Shown in pieces: positions 56,301 through 64,000 of a stretch of 64,000 nucleotides of DNA; the first letter of the stretch is position 1, and every line of letters begins with the position of its first letter. Source of the DNA: Apostichopus japonicus (lineage: Eukaryota > Echinodermata > Holothuroidea > Aspidochirotida > Stichopodidae); the NCBI RefSeq assembly GCF_037975245.1, contig NC_092583.1:9137764-9201763 (forward strand), given 5' to 3'. Made by a program: the position numbers and the translations under genes. Below the pieces are notes generated by a model. That model was not told the origin of the DNA. It did not search any database and worked only from the letters and a program-made list of their open reading frames with translations.

Positions 56301-58590
56301 TAAATTTACTTGTAATTGAAGAACGTATTGTACACAAACTTTGTTGAATCCAGTTTGTTGTACCCAGCATTCCAAAAAATGTTGTCACTTTACGTCGACT
56401 AATATATGAATGGTTAAGACGGTTACAAATATCGCAGACCGCACTCTGATTCCAACTTATGAAATAGTATATATACGTCAGCTAGAGTATAAAACCCGTT
56501 GGTTAAAACATCGTCGTAATATCATGCTACGAGTTTACGGAGCATACGAATAAGTAAGACTTATATGCATACGTAATCTAGCACAAGGTAGAGGTAAGTA
56601 CAGATTTACTCTAAAACACCCCATTACATTCTATCGGAAATCTCTATCTTAGAACCTTCGACACACGCTTCTTGGTTTATGAAGCCCCCTTCTCAAACCA
56701 TACGATACTGCTCTTCAGGCCTGTAGCCAGAAATTCTAAGTTGAGGCACCAACAATTTAAAGGAGGTGTAAAATATTTCTGCTCTGTGACTCGAAAAGTT
56801 TTTTCATCCACGTGATGTACAAATGGGAGGGGGAACCTTGGTTTGAATGGGGGTACACCACCTCACACACCACCCTATCCCCCCTCCCTACCTCACGACT
56901 GCGACCCAGGATGTCTTCGAGCATGCTTCTTTTCAATCTATTAGGAAACGATATGTACGATTATATTTTATTTTCCTCTTGTTTTGTGTTTAAGCTGGGG
57001 GCTCTAGTAGTTCCCCCTGTTCAGATACCTACATGGGAACCAAGCCAGCCTCTGAGATTGAAGTCTCCAACTTGCAGAACCACATTCTCTCTATCAAAGA
57101 TCGAGTGAAGATATTCATGGACGTCCACGCTTACAGCCAGTACTGGATGTACCCTTATGGGTATTCAACCGAACTACCTGAAGATAACGATGATTTAGTA
57201 AGAAATTTGAAATATGTTCCTGGTTCTATTTCATATGATATGTTAGGGTGCGGAGGGAATGGATGGGGGGGGGAGATAAATTATGTGAGACCCTCAATAT
57301 CGTTTTCATAAAGGATTACTGTTAACTTGCAAAGGAGAAAACTGCATAATTAAAGAGTATCCCATTTGATGTTACGTTGTGACATGTCAGGAAATACATG
57401 TCATGCCGCTGCTATTTAAAGGAAGAAATAGCCTAACGTGCTTTAGGTATACAGATAAAGGCCTATACTAGTCAAATCACAAACAATACCAATACAAACA
57501 AAAAGAAAATGCATTTTCATCACGTGAAGTAGTAGCAATAATTTTCCAACAAAAACCCCTCAAATAGAGCAAGCTTTATTACTTAGCATAAGAAACGTGT
57601 GATATGTATGATATTCATTGTCTCGATGGCACAATTAGTGGCTGCCTATTCTCTAACGTAAAAATCGGATAAAACAAACACCAAGAAAACACTGCAGACC
57701 GCTCGTCTGTAATAAAGACCCTCTTCATTTCTCTTACCAACTCTTCTGTTTTATCTCTCGCTCTTTTCTTCTCTTATCTCCTCAGTTCTTGCAATTTTGT
57801 ACAAAAAAGATTGATTTCATTATAATCCAATTTCAATTCGTTCGTTCTTTCTTCCCTTCCCGACAGTATGGTGCTTCCAGAGTTGCCGTCCAGGCTATCC
57901 GTGCTACCCATGGAAAATGGTTCCAATACGGCAGCATTGCTAATGTGATATGTGAGTAAAGAGAATGATGCGTGCCATTACTGTTTATACTTTAAACATA
58001 GTACAATTGTTCCAATAGAAGCTAATTATTCATGTTTCGAAAACATTTATGGAATCTATATCAGGTTGATCTACCGGTGGCATGCTGATGCGTGTATCCT
58101 GCTTGTAGAAACCACAGTGACTAAAACACTGGCGCAACACCAACTTTTAAAACATTGCATCTTTTCTAGCAAAAGAAATGAAAAAAATACCTAAAACTTC
58201 CCTCTTCGATAACGGTTTGTTTCTTTGATAGTGTCGTTTAGTGTTTGATTTTGTCAATTAACCTCTTGATTTGAACAATCGTAATGTGTAGTAGCTTGAA
58301 CTGGGTAAAATATACACACATATCTAGAGGACATCAGAGGAAAGATGATAAAGGAATATACCTATGTTTGTGTTTGTTTTTGTTTTGGCGTTCCAGATGT
58401 GGCAAGTGGTTCGTCAGTGGACTGGGCCTATGATGTAGCAGGCATTAAACATTCATACGCTCTTGAGTTGAGAGACAGGGGTCAGTACGGGTTTGCTCTC
58501 CCCGCGGATCAGATTCAACCCTCGGCTGAAGAATTCTTCGCTGGTGCAGAAGCTATGGTCAGATATTTAAAGATAGGCAATGACTTATGA
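48329..58590 (+). CDS. Metallocarboxypeptidase A precursor (M14A), complete, ten exons
   Basis: Exons 48329-48393, 50385-50454, 51509-51718, 53646-53747, 55007-55114, 55532-55639, 56020-56107, 56995-57197, 57867-57951, 58397-58590; all GT/AG and in phase; 410 residues, the usual length. A signal peptide of about 17 residues is followed by an M14 propeptide (to about residue 100) and the catalytic domain. By bovine numbering: zinc ligands H69, E72 (H169, E172 in HAREW) and H196 (H295 in VHAYSQ); R127 (R226), N144-R145 (N242-R243), Y248 (Y347), E270 (E370). Position 255 is Val354, which favours aromatic or aliphatic C-terminal residues, so A-type. C138-C161 pair kept (C236, C259). A secreted digestive zymogen is the likely role; activation needs a trypsin-like cut. 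An in-frame TGA at 48320 supports the start. Confidence 0.93.
50274..50342. repeat. (TA)n microsatellite in carboxypeptidase intron 1
   Basis: TA repeat with aaa breaks, ending about 42 nt before exon 2. Confidence 0.9.
50385..50454 (+). CDS. Carboxypeptidase exon 2: propeptide start
   Basis: [20 protein letters not shown], the conserved propeptide entry (VxRVxPxxExxxxxL). Phase 2 in, 0 out. Confidence 0.85.
51509..51718 (+). CDS. Carboxypeptidase exon 3: propeptide and linker
   Basis: [20 protein letters not shown] and [19 protein letters not shown], matching the M14 propeptide fold; ends [11 protein letters not shown] at the start of the enzyme domain. Confidence 0.88.
52094..52112. repeat. 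Palindrome atttgtcaa-c-ttgacaaat
   Basis: Perfect 9-bp arms in carboxypeptidase intron 3, in a stretch with repeated tgtcgagt, tgacgt and ttgtcaacttga words. No wider unit recognised. Confidence 0.6.
53646..53747 (+). CDS. Carboxypeptidase exon 4
   Basis: [20 protein letters not shown], the first helix region of the catalytic domain. Phase 0/0. Confidence 0.85.
55007..55114 (+). CDS. Carboxypeptidase exon 5: HxxE zinc motif
   Basis: [20 protein letters not shown]. Carries both H69 and E72 equivalents. The residue before His is Thr where vertebrate enzymes usually have Ile. Confidence 0.92.
55532..55639 (+). CDS. Carboxypeptidase exon 6
   Basis: [20 protein letters not shown] region (read [20 protein letters not shown]), with the conserved NPDGY-like [10 protein letters not shown] motif. 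Confidence 0.9.
56020..56107 (+). CDS. Carboxypeptidase exon 7: substrate-binding arginines
   Basis: [15 protein letters not shown] then [11 protein letters not shown]. Holds the R127, N144 and R145 equivalents. Phase 1 out. Confidence 0.92.
56995..57197 (+). CDS. Carboxypeptidase exon 8: third zinc ligand
   Basis: [20 protein letters not shown] and [18 protein letters not shown]. The acceptor is ttgtgtttaag; it restores the split Thr codon (GTGGSSSS). Confidence 0.9.
57867..57951 (+). CDS. Carboxypeptidase exon 9
   Basis: [20 protein letters not shown] then YGSIANVI; the next codon, split across the intron, is the Tyr248 equivalent. Confidence 0.9.
58397..58590 (+). CDS. Carboxypeptidase exon 10: specificity loop, catalytic Glu, stop
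   Basis: [12 protein letters not shown], then [19 protein letters not shown] with the catalytic Glu, ending at TGA 58588-58590. Confidence 0.93.
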
Positions 58591-58649
58591 TCATAAGCAT
58601 AGGCTACTGAATACTCTCGATAATACACAATAATAGGATTGATATGACA

Positions 58650-58655
58650 AATAAA
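58650..58655 (+). terminator. Polyadenylation signal of the carboxypeptidase gene
   Basis: aataaa 60 nt after the stop codon. Confidence 0.65.
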
Positions 58656-61600
58656 GAAAAATATTATGCATTAAAGAATTTAGGAACTTATGTTAGCGGT
58701 GCAAACTCTTGACTCCGAAAAACGCACGACTGCGGAGAAATGACGAAATAATTATTTGATCTCTTGACTCTTGTTGAACGCACTGTTCAACAAAAATAAT
58801 GATAGCGTAACGTACAACCTTGTATAACATGTACACGTAGTCTAGTACGGTATATAGCTATGGTGTGGTAGTGGTGATGGTTCAATCTATAAAGAAAATA
58901 GACAAAATTGTATCTTAAATTTCTACATCAAACATGGTTCATAATTACTTAAACAGCAAAGGAAATAATACACATGGGAATGAATATGTCTTAACCTAGA
59001 TACTACAGGTTTGAAATGAGTAAACAGTTAAAATTACAGAACATTTTTCGAGAAATCTGACGCTTAATATACGAAAGTATGTAATTCAGTAACTTTTAGA
59101 CACATTTTAAAACCAATGGTGACGAAGAAAAATGACTTGGCAAAGTCTAAAATAATTTTGGCGAATATGGCTTGTCGAACACTAAATTCAATATATAGGT
59201 TTTCCTTAAACATTAATGCAACTGATATTACACTTAATACATGTAATATTTAATGATAAAAGGTAAAACTTACGAAATTGGGTTCAAAAAAGTGCGATTT
59301 CGAAATCGACGATTGAAATGACATGTGACGAATGCCGGAAGCCGTAGCCCAGGGGCAAATTATAACTGAACATGGATGACGCCCTCAATTTTTAAAGTAT
59401 ATGCTACTATTCCGAGTGTACACCTTACGAATGCAAGGTATGAGACATAATGGTATAATTCAGCAGTTAGTATAAATAGTTCACAGTCGGAATTGTTGGG
59501 GGAAATTTGTTAGCATTTCGTTCTCCTCCAAGCTATCTCCGCATTCCAACAACCCATTTTGCAATTCCACTAACATATATGCCAAAGGGTCTTTTCATCT
59601 GCGTCAACTCATGTTGCTGGGTGTTATTGATAAAACCTACCAGTGTGACAGATGACCCTTGTTGATAATATATTTATCTATTTAAGAAATATTTAAAGAA
59701 ATGTATTTCATCATGCATGTAAATTGAGTACGGTATCTGGCTTAAAATAATATATATTAAACTAGCAATAATTTATTATTTATTTTCAAGCTAAATACAA
59801 AAGAGTCATATCCATATGTTTGTTTTTTATAATCTAGTGGTGTACGTAATGAAGGCCAACTCAGTTAAAGGACCGGACTAGAAAAGCTTACTAGCTTCCT
59901 CTTGTTCCTTTTTCTTTCGTTTTCATATTTACGTTTATTGTTAATTTTCATTTAATTTTGACTAATAGCTGTCATAAGAAGTCATCTTTATCGATAGTTT
60001 GTCACAAACGCGCATGCGTTGTCTTCCAACTGATTTGGTCGGTTAGTTAGATTGTGAATCGTTGTATTTTACGTCAACCAAGTAGATCTAACTGACATGT
60101 CCTAACTCTGAACTGTGTGCCAAAACCTGGATATTCGATATGAGCTTATTTTGCGGCTTAATCTTAGTTAATTTGTGTTCATCGCAGTTGAAAAGGAAAC
60201 CGCCCACCGGATAAAAGTCTTTTTCAATTATACCGTTCCAAAATTCTACGTGATTTGTTGTAATTGTTATTGTTCAATTTTGTTTTAAAGAATAAACTGT
60301 TATGAAGTGTTTATTTTTTTGGTGACTAATTTATTCTGCGTTACTGTCATTTAGGACTGGAAACGTTAAGGTCATGGATCGCATTTTGCTCATTATCATG
60401 GTGCTTTCAATCCAAGTTAAGTTCCCGATGTAGAGGCTTCCAACTATCTAACGAGGGAGGGATTGGACCTCCCTCTATCTCCCTTTCTGAACTCACTCCA
60501 ACTAATTCCCTTCCCCGTCCTATGTTCTCCTTAAAACTTCCTTATGTCCTACCCTTCCTTTCTCTTTCCCTGCCCTCTTTTCATCCGGTTATTCCCCTAC
60601 TAATTGCTATGATATATTTAGCTATTCAGACATCTACCGGCTGACAAAATCGACGATAAACGAATGGAAACGTACGGTGTTATGGAGTTGAAGGAGAAGT
60701 AAACAAAATATTTTAAATGTACCTGAAAGAGGATTGAAGTATATATTATCTTCTTTTATATATGTTTTATATTTATTAGTAAATAATGAGGCCGCTACCA
60801 GGGCCCTGCCAAGCCCCCCACCCCCTTAGAGTGAGTGAGTCCGTAAGCACAGTGATAAGTACACTGTTACTGCATCATTTCGTGGAATATCCACCTCATA
60901 CCAAGAAAGCAATGTAATCAACCTACTATCTCAATCAGTTGATCGTTTAAGGGAATTGCAATGCACTATTTTGTTTAGATTTTTTTTTATAGATTTTACG
61001 TCTTTGTACCTCTGATGTATAACCTTATACTCTAAGGTGGCACAGCATCCAATGCTCAGGCTTCATGCGCCTACCAAGTTTAAACTTGAGGTTTAAGGGA
61101 ACGTTTGCGGCATACTTTGTACACTAATATTGATGTTTGATCCCATTGGAATTTTAAATATTAGATGTGGCGCTATAATAATTTCGTGCATGTAATTAAT
61201 AATTTTTTATTCTTCGATTTATATAAGTACGGTAGCCTCTACTGTACACTGTCTTAGTCTAACGTTAATAAAAACCATCAGATATGCTGAAAAAATTATT
61301 TAATTCCTTAGAATTCAGCGCAGAAAGGATTCATGGAATCTTGACAAAATGAACTAACTTAAGCCATACTATAGTAGACTTTATTAAGTGTTTGGGACAT
61401 TGTACGAACAATTTAAAAGTCGAGTACGAGAGTTCAAGTTACCGAGTATGAGTACATAATTTAAGTATTACTGAATGTGAGTACCAAATACAAACCCACG
61501 AGTTCGAGTGTGAAAAAAATGTGCTCAAGAACGAGTACGGAAGCGAGTACCACAAGTCTGGATCAGTAGTTACTGGGGACAAATCTGGGGTCAACTATTT

Positions 61601-62190
61601 GATATTTTCGTTTATTTGTTTCGTCAAGTTATCACGATTACATTTGCATTAAATTGCTAAATGTATAAGATTGCTCGCAACAATGGATTTTTAAAGTTTT
61701 AATCTATTTGTAGAATAGTTAACGAACATTAGATATTGTTAAGCATTTTACGACTCGATGCACAAAATGGTATAGTTGCTGTAGCGATGGTTGTGTGTCC
61801 CATTGCGCGAGTTAACTTTCAGTTGTTTGACGAGTTGAAGCTTAGGCTGAGTTGAATCGAAACTTGACAATCAAGTCGCCGAAAGATACCTGTCGTAGCG
61901 CCTTAGCGCTAGCTAAATGGTTTTCTGACGCAATTCAGTTTTTTCTTTGGGGCGGAGGGGTTCTGCATTGCATATACTCATTTATTATTCTCCCTACATT
62001 TCTAAGTGACACTATATAGTTCCCTTGCAATAACTGGGAATACTGATCTGAATTGTATCTGATTTCCTTTCTACCCTGCTGTTACAGCTCCGTATGTGAA
62101 CTATACAAAAGACAGATAGTTTCGTTAATTATCTTAGCATTACGCCTAAGCAGTTTAACGAAGCCTATATCAACCTCATCTAATTCGCGC
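58656..62190. other. Intergenic, no gene seen
   Basis: AT-rich, no exon recognised. A short loose repeat of gagtacga/gagtac words lies at 61420-61550. Confidence 0.5.
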
Positions 62191-62193
62191 GCG

Positions 62194-62200
62194 TATATAA
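62194..62200 (+). promoter_or_regulatory. Possible TATA box of a right-hand gene
   Basis: tatataa after gcgcgcg, about 490 nt upstream of a strong donor at 62690. Confidence 0.35.
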
Positions 62201-62224
62201 GCTGGTTTCATCATATAAACGGTA

Positions 62225-62689
62225 CGAGGGCCCTGCAATATATAGTGAAGTGCGTGTGCCTACACTAGCGAATCGCTTCTACAGTTTTGTGTGTGGAAAG
62301 TATAGGAGTTATGAATTGAGCGCAATCGACGCTTTACGATATCTATTTTTCGCGTTGCTGTAACATAACCCGTAAGCATATAGTGCATATAGTACTCAGC
62401 CAACATTATAACTTCACCCAAAGATGTGTCACGCTCAACAAATATATCTGAAACTGTACTGTACAGAACTTTCCAGAAGTTCCGAAGGCGCTATATCAAT
62501 GCGTATCAATGAACATTTCAACGCATTACAATTATATTGTGTTGAGCACTAAGATGCGTAGTGCGTCCGCGCACAAGTCAACATGGTCGGCATGCAGGGT
62601 TTTCATGACGTCACACAGACGAAAACTGTGACGAATACAGCGATTTATTTCCAGAAACTGGAACCCACTGCCTCAAATTTATATTTCTG
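62225..62689 (+). other. Possible untranslated first exon
   Basis: Ends at ttctg/gtgagt. An ATG at 62583 opens 35 codons, but joined to the next exon it stops at once, so it is probably leader with a short upstream frame. Confidence 0.3.
62606..62613 (+). promoter_or_regulatory. CRE-like palindrome tgacgtca
   Basis: Perfect 8-bp cAMP-response-type element just before the 62689 donor. Sequence match only. Confidence 0.4.
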
Positions 62690-63503
62690 GTGAGTATAAA
62701 GTTTCTTTAGATCATTTTGTTCACCATTTACCACCAGAAAATATTGAGAACTTAGCTTATTTACCGTAGATGTACACCTTTTTATGGTGTGTGATAGAGT
62801 TTTCATTATGCGTACGATTTTCCAATACTTTGTTGTTTAAAACTAAATATTTCCACCATATTAATTCTAACAATTAAGGCCCGATGCTAACATATCAGAC
62901 GGTTTGATTCAGCAGTGTGAAAATGGTGGAGGCTTGGGCCTGGAGGTTGGGGGAGTGGAGTGGAGGGAGGTCTCTCGGAATTATAACAATGTGTGGTCAT
63001 TGGCTGGTTGATACACTTTACAACAAGGAAACTTATGTTGCAAGAAACTTAATATTATAATGCATTAAAAATATTTTGTTAACAAATCATCTTTTGTTCA
63101 GCCTTGTTTATCGCGCTATTTCAATTTTGTATGAGTGTATCGTTTGTAGCCTATTTGTTTGGTTCTCCCGGTTTGTCATAAATAAAAAATAAATAAAAAA
63201 GTAAATAACCGATACCTTTCAATTATCTATGAGGCTAACTAAAATGTTTTGCTTTACAATTTAAAAATTTACGCTGACCCTATAGGCCAATGTGTGACCT
63301 TGTTAAGAATAACTTACATGCCGGCTATAGGTTATCCTAGCATAGACTATAGCACTAGCATATAGTCCACTCATTCTTACAAAGTGCCTGTCTTGTTTAC
63401 TTTGTTTACATTTATGAAAAAGTGAGACGTTTTCAAACTAAAATTAAACTATACAACAATGATATTTACGTATAACACTATGACATTTTTCTTTACTATG
63501 CAG

Positions 63504-63571
63504 TTGATGACAATGTTATCCAGACATATGAAAGAATTTCAACACCAGCAAACCCAACCGGCCCTCATTAA
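63504..63571 (+). CDS. Possible first coding exon of an unknown gene
   Basis: Acceptor ctttactatgcag, donor ttaa/gtaagt. ATG at 63507 gives MTMLSRHMKEFQHQQTQPAL. Not recognised; the gene would continue beyond the window. Confidence 0.35.
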
Positions 63572-64000
63572 GTAAGTTTGATGAAGCTTTGTCGAGTTGA
63601 ACTATGAAAAGGGGCGACAAACAACCTAAATGTATTAAAATGTAGGCCTGTATTTAAATTCGCAGTTGCCTTACGCAGTTGCAATACGTCATGTGGTCTG
63701 TCATAAATGGATGTCCATACTTTTATGTTAGAACAGATGTTTCAAAACAAAATACTGATTTACATATTTAAGAATCAGGGTGGTACTTCGTCATTAACTA
63801 GAACATTGCGACTAATTATTCGTTCATTTCAATTTTAAAGGTGGAACATTTCGCAACGTGTTTGTGTATTCTTGTTTAGTTCCTTGAGCTAAAGTATGCT
63901 TGAATCGATGTTATAAAGAGAGCCACAAAGCAAAATTAGAGCCCCTCCCCATGTCACCCCATCTCGCATTGTAAATGTATACAAGTCATCTTAATTAAAC

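Noticed and set aside
62583-62689. 35-codon ATG frame in the right-edge leader
   Set aside because: When spliced to 63504 it meets a stop immediately, so it is more likely an upstream frame or chance.

Overview
The window is animal (metazoan) nuclear DNA: AT-rich, with short exons bounded by GT/AG sites, introns of hundreds of bases to 10 kb, and many interspersed repeats. The mix of a DED/ZU5/UPA death-fold gene, a secreted M14 carboxypeptidase, a DIRS-type retroelement and tRNA-derived SINEs suggests a marine invertebrate deuterostome. An echinoderm, possibly a sea cucumber, is my guess; no species marker was available.

Layout, all genes on the + strand. (1) 1-3.5 kb: a ttaacacc/ggtgttaa repeat, a broken LINE reverse transcriptase, then two joined exons of a kinase-like gene that ends after the first kinase subdomains. 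(2) 5.5-43.3 kb: one large gene I reconstructed by hand from 20 coding exons whose splice phases agree at every junction. It has a TATA box near 5528, an untranslated first exon, a start at 6394 and a stop at 43275, giving 1663 residues. The order is beta-propeller, DED-like, coiled coil of 14-residue repeats, DED-like, ZU5, UPA, DED-like, ZU5, UPA, DED-like. The block ZU5-UPA-linker-DED is present twice with nearly the same exon lengths (153/61/317 and 153/61/302), so it arose by internal duplication. The composition suggests an intracellular death-fold signalling scaffold related in parts to UNC5, UNC5CL and PIDD. (3) 48.2-58.7 kb: a complete ten-exon metallocarboxypeptidase A gene (410 residues) with signal peptide, propeptide and all catalytic residues. 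(4) 62.2-63.6 kb: a possible 5' end of a further gene running off the right edge.

Mobile DNA sits mainly in the introns of the big gene. A 6130-bp DIRS retroelement with inverted termini and an internal complementary region lies in a 10.4-kb intron. A 1059-bp internally deleted hAT element has a perfect 8-bp target duplication. There is also a probable solo LTR, a 212-bp tandem satellite, and several blocks of a dispersed repeat full of aaaggtca motifs. A second LINE fragment and a 244-bp tandem duplication lie between the big gene and the carboxypeptidase gene.

The strongest candidate for an undescribed system is the large propeller/DED/ZU5/UPA gene.
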